Positions 21,916-32,909 are shown, numbered from the stretch's first letter. The stretch: 64,000 nucleotides of DNA from Galeruca laticollis (GCA_963921935.1 OY998175.1:203810655-203874654), one strand, 5' to 3'. Made by a program: numbers and translations. Notes: a model not told the origin generated them from the sequence alone.

Positions 21916-24420
21916 GAAGAGTGGAAGTACCAAACGCACTAAGTACCAAATTCATAAATATGAGATAATCAAGAAAACAAGTGTATCAAATGTATTTTTT
22001 GTACTTTTTACCTGAAAAAATTCACAACATTTCCTAACAAGTGGAAGAAGTAACTCATAAAATATTAGGCTAAAAATTTTATTATAAAATTCAAATTAAT
22101 ATTATTTTGTTTAACTAAAACTGAAAAGGCATAAGTGCCAAGTTAAGAATTTAGCAAAGGTTATAAGTAATAACAAAAGATGAGTCCCAAGTGCCACTTA
22201 ATTTATAGGTTATAAGTACCAACTAGAGGTGAGTGGAACTGCTACTAGGTCCCAAGCTTTCCTCTTGTATGTTGAGAAGTTCTCTGTAAAATGCTTTATG
22301 TTCAGGATTTTCCAGGTAAGGAATCATAGACGTTAATGATTTTTTTTTATTCACAGAAATCTTATTTTCAGGGGGTAAAAGTGATAATTTTGCAGATTTT
22401 AGGTCTTCAAGAGTTTTTCCGTTTTTCAGTATATTGACTGGTTTCCGTGCCTCGATATCGGAGAAGGTTTCTTTCATTTGAAGAATCGTTGGATTATTAC
22501 AATCAACTTTTATTCTTATCGCTTTACTTATATTCAATTTTTTTGTGTTGAGATACGTATCAGCAGCTTCTTGTATATTCCAAAATCCATTTACGGACAT
22601 GTCAATAACTTGAAAAGGAGGATCATATTTTGCGGAAGTTATCACTTCGTATAAATCATTGGGTATTATTGCCTTCATAACGCGTTTCCTTTTCTCAATC
22701 AGAGCAAAGTCCCTATCACAACACATAAAGCTGTGGCCACTAATAAGGAAATTATACTCTATTGTGTCAAAAGCTTGATGGAGAACAAGGAACACCAAAA
22801 CAAATATTACCATTCTGTTCTTATTTTGCCCCGTACAGTTGTCACTCCATAGTAGCAAATGCTTTTTTTCCGTAACACCAGAATTTAAGACTTTAAGAAG
22901 GGTAGATGCAACCTCGTTACCTCCTCGACCACTGACGCCTTCATGCCACGTGCACATAAAAGCATGGTTGTTGTCAGATAAATGAATCCCTAGATTGTAA
23001 CAACATAATTGGGACAGGTAAAACATATCCGAATGGGTCAAAGTGGGGACAAATAGGACCTGTTGTAAATCAAACGAAATAGAACATTTATCGCTACCAG
23101 GGAGTTGTGAATCAGCGTTTTCCTTTTTCATATATGCCATAGCTTTCTCCACTTTCCGATGGTGAAGTTACAATTGAGCTTTTGCCTTGGTGCCGTCACT
23201 ATTATTCTGCTTTGACTCACAGTTTAGCTTATCACACGTATGGCATGTATCAACTCTAGGGCGATGAAAGCTTAATTTCGGAAAATCGCTTCTGAATACC
23301 CCCCTATAAAACTTATAGCTCACGGAAGACCCTTTGTTTTTTTCTAAAAATGATTTAAAAAGTCTGTGGATACTTAAATCGGGACTCAAAAACTGCTTCT
23401 CTGATTTGGCACGTGAGTAGTGCGAGACATCTCTGGGGAAGGAATTTATATGTTGATGGATCAGCTGACGGTCATTATTTGTAAATTTGCTTGGCTTATT
23501 ATTTGAACGCCTGTCTGTAAATGTGGTATCTCCCATTTTCTTCTTATTTATTAGACCAACTAAACGTTTTTGAGTAACGTCAAAAATATCCATAAATGTC
23601 TTTCTGCATATTTGAACGAAATTTCCATCTTGATCTGGAACTGTATACGATATAGTTGTTTATCTTTTACTGTCCAATGCAGTTTCATACTTTCCATGCC
23701 GACGTCTTTTTATTTTCACTAAATTCATCAACCCCATTAAATATGTGCCTTGAGTTTTATAGTTTTCGGCATAAAATCTTTCAAAAAGTTGAAGCTTTCG
23801 TTCATACGTTATTTTTTTGCAGTCATAATAGCATTTGCACTGCACCTGAAAAAGGAATGCACACAGTTAAGTGGAATCCCACGAACAAACTAATTTTATT
23901 TTCATTGGTACGAAACATTATGTCCCCCTAGCATTTCAAACAAAAACATTTGTGTAAGCTCCCTAAACTACTACACACATTCCCGCCATCACTACACTCT
24001 CCCGCCATAACCTAAACTTTCTTACCTGTACATTAGGCGGATTTTTGTGACCAACTTCAGTCTTATTTCTCTTAAGATATGTCTTTCCAGCATGCCTTTT
24101 CTTCCTTTGTTCTTCTATAGACCTTCCTTTATTCTTTTCTGGATCAATTTCCATGATTACACCGTAAATTCAGCCCAATACACACACAAACTAAGACGTA
24201 CTTTTACTGTGAGTAAACATTGGCACTTATAACCTTTCTCCATAAAACCTCCTGGACTGTAGTACCCAGCGCCATCTTATTTTCGTTTATATAAGCTAAG
24301 AAATTAGATAGCACTTAGAACCTTTGAGGAGGTATTGGCGACGCCATTTAGAACCATTTTAAGAAAATACTCAGAATATTTAGATTTTGGTACTTAGTGC
24401 CTTTGGTACTTCCACTCTTC
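21916..24420. mobile_element. Complete 2.5-kb DNA transposon with 35-bp inverted ends
   Basis: The left end starts GAAGAGTGGAAGTACCAAA and then GCACTAAGTACCAAA. The right end is the exact inverse apart from one base. Both are bordered by AATT (21912-21915 and 24421-24424), a possible 4-bp target duplication, although AATT is self-complementary and the border could shift. Inside each end, words such as AAGTGCCA and AAGTACCAA recur, giving subterminal repeats. A single spliced gene fills the element on the minus strand. Confidence 0.8.
22223..24154 (-). pseudogene. DUF7869-type transposase-like protein, two exons, two stops
   Basis: Exon 1 is 24154-24026 (starts MEIDPEKNKGRSIEEQRKKR; donor AG|GTAAGA) and exon 2 is 23845-22223 (acceptor TTTTCAG). 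Exon 2 is a single frame with in-frame stops at about 23660 and 23168. It has Cys pairs (CKCYYDC; CHTCDKLNC at about 23230). Its central region, FYLSQLCCYNLGIHL, then MCTWHEGVSGRGGNEV, LLLWSDNCTGQNKN and ISGHSFMCCDRDFALIEK, is the signature of the DUF7869 family common in insect genomes. The spaced acidic residues (WSDN, CDRDF) suggest an RNase-H-like nuclease, which I infer. Its place between matched inverted ends supports a transposase role. Confidence 0.7.
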
Positions 24421-24424
24421 AATT

Positions 24425-25179
24425 GTCAAGTCCTCTGTTCATCGTGCCGAGTAATGTCAGACGCTCAGACTGTCAATTAACTCGAATGTGACAGGAGAAT
24501 GCACCACACTCTTTATTCTTGATCAGTTTAAATATTTTATCCTCAGAACATGGCGTCTAGTCTGCGCAGTCAAATCTGCGCGACTTTTGCCGCTTGTCCA
24601 AGATGCACTACTGTTTGTATTGGTATACTGTGGCTAGTTCACGCATTTACAACTTGCATGCAGCAGCTGTCTTGTCATTTAAACTTTCCGCCATTACAGA
24701 GACCAATCGCAGAGCTTCTTCGTTCGACTGTAATCACTAAAATGAAATTATAATAATCATTATTCCATTTTAGTGATTGCAATCCGATGTCTATCTGCCA
24801 GTGAGATATCTACCTGTTCCGTAGACCTCAATAACAATAGACCAATATATTACCTATCTTAATTTTTTTCATTTTTGTTACCAACGTATACGCGCTCTGT
24901 GATTGGTCACTATATTGGCGGGGAGTTTAAATGACAAGACAGCTCTGCATGCAAACATTACAAACTCGGTCGAGTTTGAAATAAAATTAAATTGAAATGC
25001 GTACCGTTAGTTCAGGTCAGGTTTAGGAGTAGGATAGTTAATAATTCACTCATTTTCAACTGAGATGCAGATGCCTTCAAAATAAAAAATATTCCAGAGT
25101 TATAAACTTGGCCATACAGAAAAATAATATTTCGGTTCAGCAAAGAATGTATTGAGTAGGTGCAAACAAAAAAACTCAT
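24425..25179. repeat. Fold-back arms 24654-24954 and flanks
   Basis: 24654-24716 (includes TTGCATGCAGCAGCTGTCTT) recurs inverted at 24894-24954. A smaller palindrome (AATCACTAAAATG with CATTTTAGTGATT) lies between the arms at 24732-24778. This is a nested stem-loop arrangement without coding capacity. A related sequence lies at 21140-21336 on the other side of the 2.5 kb element. Confidence 0.6.
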
Positions 25180-25470
25180 TTCTCCTGACAGTTCTCAAAC
25201 ACACACACATATATAGGTATATTCATACCTTCGCTACAAGAATATTCTGTTTGGTATGCACAAAAGATACGTGAATATGAGAGAAGGGATGAACGTAGAG
25301 AATATTCTTTCAGATGTATTTTCGGCATTTATACTCAACAGGAAGATTCTGCATCAGTACGTATGCAGAATATTCCAAATTTATGCGAGATGGAATCATG
25401 GAAGTGCATCCTTCAGGTGCATTCTTGGAATATTATTTTAAAGAACATACCGGTTCAATACCTACCCATC
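25180..25470. repeat. Subterminal-type repeats (GAATATTC words)
   Basis: GAATATTC/GGAATATT and TATTCATACC-like words recur, as at both ends of the 12-kb element. The segment ending GAACATACCGGTTCAATACC resembles GAACATTCGGATTCAGTACT at about 27403. It may be the displaced inner part of the right end or another copy. Confidence 0.45.
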
Positions 25471-25935
25471 AAACATGTTACACGTGGGCCTCTAGAGGCA
25501 CTTTAAAAACAACCGACGGATAACATAAGTGGGCCACAATCATGATACGTCGCCGGCCCGGCTAGCCCGTGTCGCGATGGCCACCAGTAGGCCTCCAGAC
25601 TACCACCCGCTTCGTTACATAGCGGGACTTTAGCGGATTGACTAAGTTAGGGTGAACTGATATTGCATTGTACAGATTATGGCGCGATTGCGGGTATCCT
25701 ACTAATCAACCGCCGACATCCCACTGTTGGGGCTTAATCAATGATTTATGCAAATCTACAGGCTATATATACACTTATAGTTTTAACAATGAAACATGAT
25801 GACTAACACCAAGAAATATAATGAAAAATAAAAAAAATATTCCATATAAAATATATATAAAAATATGAAAAAATATGTTGACCAATAGTATTGTTTTATA
25901 AGCTATATATACTAAGGTATAACAATGAGACATGA
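25471..25935. other. GC-richer unclassified segment plus first half of a tandem duplication
   Basis: 25480-25760 is markedly GC-richer than its flanks and has no open frame or recognised RNA. From 25760, a segment of about 110 bp (ACAATGAAACATGATGACTA) recurs from 25918 onward, where the MITE at 25936 interrupts it. Confidence 0.45.
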
Positions 25936-26403
25936 GGTGCGTTCTTTTTGACTGAGATCTCAGTTAATCTCAGCTCACATCAGTAATGTGAGCGTTCTTT
26001 TTGTTTTACTCACTTTAAGTGAGCTGAGATTTTTCCTCCCCCTTCACCGATGCTGAATGTGTTGTAAGGGGGTATGAGTTGGAATTGAGTCGGAAATTAA
26101 ATGGAGGGGATGAAGAAATATTGGATTTGCTTGGTTTATTTGTAGTTTTAACCAAGGTTATCTAAGGTTTTAACTATTGACATATAAATAATGAACAAAC
26201 ATAATCTATTTTTCTTTTGTTACAAATTATGGGTACATTAATTAACATTATTAGATGCTGATACGAATCTGTCGTATAGTTTAAATCAATCGATAGATCG
26301 CGCTTCAATTGAGATGTCGTTCTTTTTGGTGCTCACTCACATCACTTTATCTCAGATCACCTTAACTGAAGTGATCTGAGATCTCAGTCAAAAAGAACGC
26401 ACC
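25936..26403. mobile_element. 468-bp MITE, Harbinger-like ends
   Basis: The inverted ends begin GGTGCGTTCTTTTTGACTGA, with GATCTCAG continuing identically on both sides. ATGA on the left (25932-25935) and ATGA at 26405-26408 on the right are likely target duplication. The uninterrupted target is visible in the tandem copy at about 25790-25830. It is non-coding. GGTGCG-type ends recall PIF/Harbinger or ISL2EU-related MITEs, but I cannot decide which. Confidence 0.75.
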
Positions 26404-27119
26404 AATGATGACTAAAACAAAGAAATATAATGAAAAAGATCACAAATATAATCAACATCAGACTCAGTGTCCATGAAGTTATCATCAACAATATCAATTA
26501 GCCTCTACAGTGGAGACTATATCCTTAACAGCATTTTTCGCAAGACGCTGTTTTTGACGTGTGTTCTTTGAGATATGCAGGGGTTTTCTAGAGGAAACAT
26601 ATATTATGATGGTATATGATGCAACAAATGATGTATGTACTTACTTTTCTGTATTTCTGGACATATCTGCTCGTTCCTTTGCTCCGAATAGATTGGATAC
26701 AATACACAAATCTAATAAAATTGTCGCTACAGTGATTAATTATTAATTAGACCACAACACAACTAGGTTAGGTTGATTTTCAACACGTGTTCAACACAAT
26801 GGCTAGCAAATCAGCAGTAGTGCCAACTGCCAAGGTGAAATTCAGTAATGCCAATGTTTTATTCTCATTACAGGTCGCATGCCGGCATGCATACTGTGTC
26901 AAAACGACATCGGCGCGACTATCGCAAATTTTCAACGGGTAATTTATGGCTAAATTACAAACATCCACCATAAATATGCGTATGTTCAGCCAAGGCGGCA
27001 AAACTGATATCATTCCAATTATTTACCGACATCGCTGTTCCGCTGCCGACATCTACCCGCAGTTAACAGCTATGGCCCGTCTATTTACCGCTCATTCATG
27101 TTTGCTGGGTACAGGTGTA
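26404..27119. other. No gene recognised
   Basis: Contains the resumed tandem copy after the MITE, then unique-looking sequence with short frames on both strands that match nothing known to me. Confidence 0.45.
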
Positions 27120-27613
27120 TTCTTGGCATAAGTGGGTATGAAACATATAAGAACAATACTTCAGTCATATGCTTAGCACATACAACAGAAGAATATTCGG
27201 TTTCAGGATTTGTATGTAATGTATTTAGTACATACGGAAAAGAAACAAAGAAGTATATTCCTCTTGATACATTCTAAACATATACGTTTCAAGTACATAC
27301 TGTCTGATACGTATATATAATGTTCCATGAATATGAGAAAAAGAAAGAATGAAGAACATACTTATTGGTACATTCTTGGTATATAATATTCAAGAACATT
27401 CGGATTCAGTACTTGCCAATGGTGTTCTATACATATGGTCAGGGAATATTCTCAGTCGGTATATTAATTGGACATATTCGGCAATTCCATGATGCCGTTG
27501 TTTCTGATTCAGCAAGTGACAAGATCATTCCATGGATATTCCGTGGAATATTCCTGAACAGCGTATATTCAGAATGTGCCCAGTACCACGAATGTGCCGT
27601 TGTGTTATCTGGG
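27120..27613. repeat. Right terminal and subterminal repeats of the 12-kb element
   Basis: Repeated words of the types GGAATATTC, GGTACATTC and CGGAATATTC lead to the end GTTGTGTTATCTGGG. This end is the inverse of the left terminus at 15565 (CCAGATAGCACAA) with two differences. TTA follows at 27614-27616. Confidence 0.55.
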
Positions 27614-27795
27614 TTAGAAATGCATTTATAATTTCATATTATTTAGTTACATCAAGTTTTGACTGTATACTTCTATTAGAATATTGTCCAAAATAGGGTT
27701 TAAAATTTAACATTCCAACAAAAATGTTATGTAAATTATGTAAATTGCATATTCATATCATTCTTTATTGCTAATGATATTATTTTCTAATTTAG

Positions 27796-27937
27796 ATAGA
27801 TCTGACTTACTAGCTGAGGTGAATGTCTCTAGGGTTAAAGACCTATCACCAAAAGCCAGACGTCTCTATCAAATAGCCACTAAATTTAAAAAAAGAGTTA
27901 CCCAGTTTAAAAGAAGTCGTCAGTTGCTGTTCAAAAG
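27796..27937 (+). CDS. THAP/P-element-like coiled-coil exon
   Basis: This exon is bounded by a TTTAG acceptor and a G|GTATGC donor. It encodes RSDLLAEVNVSRVKDLSPKA and then RRLYQIATKFKKRVTQFKRS, a basic heptad-like helix. This resembles the segment after the THAP domain and linker in P-element-type transposases and THAP9-like proteins. Its phase fits the donor at 13997, giving an uninterrupted join, so it may be the next exon across a 13.8 kb intron filled with mobile elements. A chance phase match (one in three) cannot be excluded, and no later exon is found. Confidence 0.55.
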
Positions 27938-29259
27938 GTATGCTGCTGAATTTTTTGAAAAGTGTGTATCCACTATATTGTATCATATGTGTAATATTTG
28001 TTAGCACATCCTATTATCAATAAATTATCCTTATCTTAAGTTTGAGAAGAAAATAAAGAAAATCACCTGTACTATTTTATGAACAAAATTTTATATCAAA
28101 TTTTTGAAACTATTTGTCGACATTCGTCTTTTAATAAACTATCCTGGTTAATAAGAACGGATAAGAGCTTTAAACAGCTTATTGAAACAACCTATCCTAC
28201 TTTTAAGCCAAAATAAAATAACAGGTTGTTTCAAAAAGTATTTAAACTTTGTGTGACTGTTTTTATTTGTTTATTTATGAAAAAACAATATAGGCATACT
28301 TTAAAAAACCTTCAGTATTTGCTTGGCTTGCCATCTAGTAGTAGCTAGTAAACTGTGACTAATCAGACAGGTCTCTTCCTTTACTTTTTCCCTGTTGGTG
28401 AATAGTAACCTTCCACCACAATAGATGGCACAGCACTCGACTAAACTTTGTGGCTTCGGACTTAGTACAGGAGATTCCATTCTTCCCCGTATTAAAAGTA
28501 TTTATCTATGCTATCATTACAACGTCACTGTCATTAACGGGTTCGTTACAATAATATATACACTGTTGAAAATGTTGTCATACATCATGGTTCAATCTTA
28601 CAAGTGACCAGTAACATCTGACACATGTCGATACTAATAATTCACGGAATATAACATAGACAGGATGTGCATTAGATCATTTTTCATAACACCCTCTATC
28701 AATGCACTTCTTTTTATTATATTATTCCATAAAAAAATACGCCCTTCCTGGCTTTAAAAACGTCACTTATTTCCCTATAGACTATTACATATTAATAATT
28801 ACATTGAATATTTATTATTATGATTACAAAATATTGCTATATTTACATTATACATAGTTAGTTTCAGTAATTGACAGTGTGAATAAGTAAAATAATTTTT
28901 GTTTGAATATACTTTTGATTTGACATAGTTTTATATTATTTATCTGTGGTTTTATATAATATTCAGACACATGTTGTCTCTTACAAGTTTTTTCTTTGAC
29001 AGCAACATGCACGATCGCGATGGTAATATTTATCGATCACATGGTTGCTGTGTTTTAACAAAAATAGAATAATAAATTGAACATACATATTCACATTTTT
29101 ACATCTCCATATCTTAAACCTAATCTCTGACAATTTTCATGAAACTAGTGTCACGTGAGTTTCTTCCCTGGCATGCGACTCTGTTCAGGCTGTGGAATTC
29201 AGCCTCAGTTACATTATTTTTTATTACCTAAGGTGAATGAATGAAAAACAAATTCTCTG
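27938..29259. other. No gene recognised
   Basis: AT-rich sequence with short frames only. A CAGGTTGTTTCAAAAAGTAT word at about 28220 recalls transposon ends, but no partner was found. Confidence 0.5.
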
Positions 29260-29698
29260 TATTATAATCTATTTCTAAGCCTGAAAAATATTTCAGTTCT
29301 CTTTTATCTTTTGTATCAAAACATTTGAATATTTCCATTTTATACTGAATAAAATTCAAGTTTGGTCCAGCAAGTATAATATCATTTAAATATCATATAA
29401 TATATAAATTCTTTTCAATATCTATATATGAACAATAGTCATTTTCCGATCTTTTGAAACCTAACTTTATGAAGAAATCATTAATTTTGTTGTTCCAACA
29501 TTTAGCTGATTGTTTTAATCCATATACAGTCCCACTAAACAAGAGCCATAACAAGTCTTTTTTGTGATGTTCTTTTTGGAGACTTTTCGTGATGTTTATT
29601 TGAAACTTTAATAAGCTATCTCCTAGATGTCTTAATTTTATTACCAACTCTTTTAACATCCATGTCATGTAATTGAAACATATTTTTGATGTACACAA
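29260..29698 (-). pseudogene. Ty1/copia reverse transcriptase fragment
   Basis: On the minus strand, GTVYGLKQSAKCWNNKINDF and then LGFKRSENDYCSYIDIEKNL match the copia RT landmark (YGLKQ..R.W) and the stretch before the catalytic box. After 29393 the frame continues as DDIILAGPNLNFIQYKMEIF and LKYFSGLEIDY. The residues around YVDD are partly lost. No LTR, gag, protease or integrase was recognised nearby, so this is an internal relic. Confidence 0.8.
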
Positions 29699-30099
29699 TA
29701 ATACTTGAAACCGTAGTTACTTCTACAGTATACTTCTCACTAATGTCACAGACAGAACATTACTGTAATATTACAAATTAACATGTTTCTAAGATGAACA
29801 CATGTTGCAGTTACTTTTACATCTCTCGAAATAATTTTTAGTAACTTCCTGCAATTACGTCTGTACGATTTTAGTTCATAAAATCCTCAGTAATATCTCA
29901 TAATCAACATCACAGTAGCATAATTGGGGAGCTGTATGATTGATGTATTCATAAAATTACAAAAAAAAGAAGAAAACAGAAGAGGAACTGACGAACGAAA
30001 CAATTAGTAGTTATCTGTGATAGATATATTTAAAAAGGGTGAAAATATTGGAGCAGCCATTGTAACAAATACTAACTCTGAAATATTCGAACTACTAGG
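29699..30099. other. No gene recognised
   Basis: Nothing identifiable; short frames only. Confidence 0.45.
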
Positions 30100-30480
30100 C
30101 ACATACACTATCCTTTCTGGAGAACTATAGGTATGCAATATACAAAGCAGTAGAACATGCCACATATCAACAAGATAAAAACTTCATCATGTTTACAGAC
30201 ACATTGAACTCACTAAAATTATTAGAAAGATTCTACGAAAGACATCCAATAGTTAATTTAATAAGAAAAGAGTAAGAACACTTGTACAACCATAACCAAG
30301 ATATCAGATTAATTTGGATTCCATCGCATGTGGGAATGAGAAAGCACAAGCAGCAACTTATCAAAACAGTCTAGCTTGTAATCTATCGACGTCAACTGAT
30401 TTGAAATCATACTTCAAGGACAAAATCATGAAACGATGGAACACTTTTTGGTAAGAATCCGAATATAAATTGAAACACCT
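30100..30480 (+). pseudogene. RNase H domain remnant of a non-LTR retrotransposon
   Basis: Plus-strand translation gives AIYKAVEHATYQ, FIMFTDTLNSLKLLERF (the active-site aspartate region) and, after a stop, IRLIWIPSHVG. The last is the conserved PSHVG motif of retrotransposon RNase H. A frameshift follows at the expected GNE region. RT and endonuclease are absent, so only the C-terminal part of an I/Jockey-type ORF2 survives. Confidence 0.65.
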
Positions 30481-30797
30481 TGGACCTACGTTTACTTCGC
30501 TTTGTTCACTAATTCGATATTTCGATGGTATTTTGGAAACTGCGTATACCTATAGAGTTTATTCACGTCGTATTTTCGGCAAAGTAAAAGGTAAATATCG
30601 GTTATTCTAAATTTGTTGTGCATACCTCTAAACACATTTAAAACTATTTAAGATAAGTGATGAGGACAAGATAAATAAATATAAGACGCTATGTAATTCG
30701 TGCATAAATTAGTGTAGTCAGTGACATTGCTGATTGGGTTGGAGTTGATAAATCTGTAAGATCATTATTTAGGGTTAGATGTGCAGATATTGATGAA

Positions 30798-31049
30798 TTG
30801 AAAGATATTTTCTTGAGACATCATACCGCTTTACTGAATATATTGTTTGCCACCCCCGATGCGGAACCTGAAGGTGAAGATGCTGTGAAGGAAGCATTTC
30901 TTACGGAATATTATAAAATTGAAGCTAGTTATTCAGATCTCTTTAACAATGATGCCGTACATGTCACCAGTAATCAATTAAATGCAAGTTACGTCAATGG
31001 ATTTTGTATATTATGCAGTAATGCATTTTGTCCAATAAGCATATTATAA
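30798..31049 (+). CDS. Unrecognised acidic open frame
   Basis: An 83-residue frame open upstream to about 30720 (DIADWVGVDKSVRSLFRVRC precedes the ATG). It is helical and acidic (TPDAEPEGEDAVKEAF) and ends at 31049. It could be the N-terminal piece of a retroelement gag, since it lies just upstream of an LTR/primer-binding site. I recognise no family and propose no function. Confidence 0.3.
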   Translation: MKDIFLRHHTALLNILFATPDAEPEGEDAVKEAFLTEYYKIEASYSDLFNNDAVHVTSNQLNASYVNGFCILCSNAFCPISIL

Positions 31050-31171
31050 AACATATAAATATTGTTGTACTAAAAATATTGTCAGATTGTATTGTTGAAT
31101 TTACTTAATAAACGTCTCATTTTGTGTAGTTCGTTTTTTAAAAAGGCATTCTCGGAGTTCGAAAGCATCAT

Positions 31172-31189
31172 TGGCGCAGTCAGTAGGAT
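31172..31189 (+). promoter_or_regulatory. Primer-binding site of gypsy/errantivirus-type element
   Basis: TGGCGCAGTCAGTAGGAT closely resembles the tRNA-Ser primer-binding site used by 17.6/297-type elements. The preceding DNA contains AATAAA at about 31106 and would be the U5/R part of the LTR. Confidence 0.65.
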
Positions 31190-31543
31190 ATTTCGGAAGT
31201 TTAACGTATCGCACGGGAAATTATTCGTTTCAACGATTAACCGAAATATTCGAATATGTGTTCACAAACTATATTCGAGTGCATATCGAAGCTACAGATA
31301 GTTCAAGCGGACATCGAGCGATTCCAGCAGTTCCAGTGGACGACACGAAAAAAGAACTTCAGAAGAGCAAGAAAAACGAAGACCACAAACGACCTGGGTT
31401 AAGAGCTAACATCGTTCCAACCTTTAGGACCCTAGAATATGATAGCTTTAGTTATAACGTAAGTGTTCATTATTATTTTCTCTATTTCCCATAATCATTT
31501 CTCTAGTAGTTATATTAGTATATATAAAAGTAATTAATATAAT

Positions 31544-32235
31544 TTGATGATTGAATCTGAACTAGAGAATATAAGTATATTACTTGAAAATACTTTAAAT
31601 TTACAAGAAAGTAAAAACAATAATTTTGAAAATAATTTAGAAAATTTAGACTTAGAAATGACTTCATCAGGTACAAACTACCAACTACTTAGATTATATT
31701 TAGACTCAATTCCAAATTTTGATGGGAACCCTCATACACCTAATATTTTCATAGGTAATTGTGCAAGTTTTATTTCTGCGTTCGCTAGTAACACAGATGC
31801 TTCTTTAAATACATTTTTACTTAGAGCCATTATAGGTGAATAAAAAGGTAGAGCTCAAATATTAATTGGTTCCTGCACAGAATTAAAAACGTGGGATGAA
31901 ATTAAACAAGCTTTAAATTTAAGTTTTGGAGACCAAAGAAACATTGACTGTTTAATACAAGATCTTATTAATTTAAAACATTTAAAAAATGAAGGTCCTT
32001 ATAATTTTGGTATGCGCTGCTAAGATTCTAGATGCTTCATTATTTCCAAATTAAATTCTTTAGACTTAGACATAATTGAAATTTGCTTACATCTTAAGAA
32101 TTATGACAATTTAGCCCTAAAAACTTTTGTTCGTGGATTACCTATACCAATACAAACTAATGTATATTTAAGATAACCTGACAGCTTAGAAAAAGCTATG
32201 AGTTTAGTTATAGAAGAAGAAAACTTTCTATATTC
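31544..32235 (+). pseudogene. Gypsy/errantivirus-type gag, broken
   Basis: Starts at ATG 31544. The frame includes YLDSIPNFDGNPHTPNIFI, then after a stop at 31841 IKQALNLSFGDQRNIDCLIQ and LINLKHL, and further on LKTFVRGLPIPIQTNVYLR and EKAMSLVIEEENFLYS. These are landmarks of the gag of gypsy/17.6-like elements, the capsid that packages element RNA. At least three stops or frameshifts are present. The frame is cut at about 32240, where BEL/Pao-type sequence begins. Confidence 0.75.
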
Positions 32236-32239
32236 CACT

Positions 32240-32534
32240 CCTTCTCGGGGCAGATGTATTCTCAAAAATTATTTGTAATGGTCAAATTTCTGGAAATGAG
32301 TCCACTCCAGACGCTCTAAATACAATATTTGGTTATATAATTATAGGTAAAACTTCACCTACCACTACTTATTGCAACTTTGTCGAAAATAGTGCTTTGA
32401 ATATTACTTTAAAGAGATTTTGGGAAGTCGAAAGTGTTGCAGAAGTAATCTATACTACAAATGAAGTCGATATTTGTGAAAAAATATTTGTTGAAACTCA
32501 TAGTCGTGTGAAGGAGGGAAATTATATAGTTGCC
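32240..32534 (+). pseudogene. BEL/Pao pol fragment (protease end to start of RT)
   Basis: LLGADVFSKI, GQISGNESTPDALNTIFGYI and then KRFWEVESV form the junction between the DUF1758 peptidase and the RT in BEL/Pao elements. EKIFVETHSRVKEGNYIV is the conserved segment preceding the RT palm. It follows a gypsy-type gag without spacing and is followed by env-like sequence, so two unlike element types are joined here. The RT itself is missing. Confidence 0.65.
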
Positions 32535-32909
32535 CCTTGTGAAGTGCAAATGTTAAAATTTTCCAAAAATTTAAGTAATTGACATGTTATTCCAGTTAGT
32601 ATCAGAGGAGTCAGTTTTCAAAAACTTCAATCGAATAAATGGGCTGTCGTTTCTCCTCAGACTACAGTGGCTGAACAAATGTGCGGTAGTGATAAAGACA
32701 AAGTACCATTAAAAGGAACATTTATTGTAGAGTTAAAAAACTGTATAGTTAAGATAGACAACTTAGTTCTCCGTAGTAACAGACTTGATAAAAGTGAATT
32801 AAAATTAATCGAACTTCCAAAACTTACAATTAAAAATGTAATGAATAAAAAAACAGTGAAATTAGACTCTCTTCAGTTAGAAAATGTTAATTTGGGTTCG
32901 ATAATTTGA
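32535..32909 (+). pseudogene. Errantivirus-type envelope fragment (endogenous, decayed)
   Basis: Continues the preceding frame and includes a stop at 32581. The Trp- and Cys-containing stretch (NKWAVVSPQ, later CGSDKDKVPLKGTFIVELKN) resembles the middle of the envelope protein of insect errantiviruses, which mediates membrane fusion in intact elements. Receptor-binding, fusion and membrane segments are not present as a whole. The frame ends at 32909. The assignment rests on general pattern and is moderate. Confidence 0.5.

Larger units (their letters stand above)
15565..27613. mobile_element. Probable 12-kb DNA transposon with DUF4806 gene, invaded by other elements
   Basis: The left end reads CCAGATAGCACAA (15565) and the right end, inverted, reads CCCAGATAACACAA (27613). 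Both are flanked by TTA, a possible 3-bp target duplication (15562-15564 and 27614-27616). Both ends carry many subterminal words of the GAATATTC / CACATTCC type. The interior holds a DUF4806 gene on the minus strand and nested insertions, including a complete 2.5 kb element. No transposase of its own is recognisable, so it may have been lost or displaced. The alternative is two independent end fragments. Confidence 0.5.

Noticed and set aside
25480..25760. GC-rich segment as an rRNA, tRNA or SINE head
   Set aside because: No A/B box pair, cloverleaf or rRNA landmark could be found.
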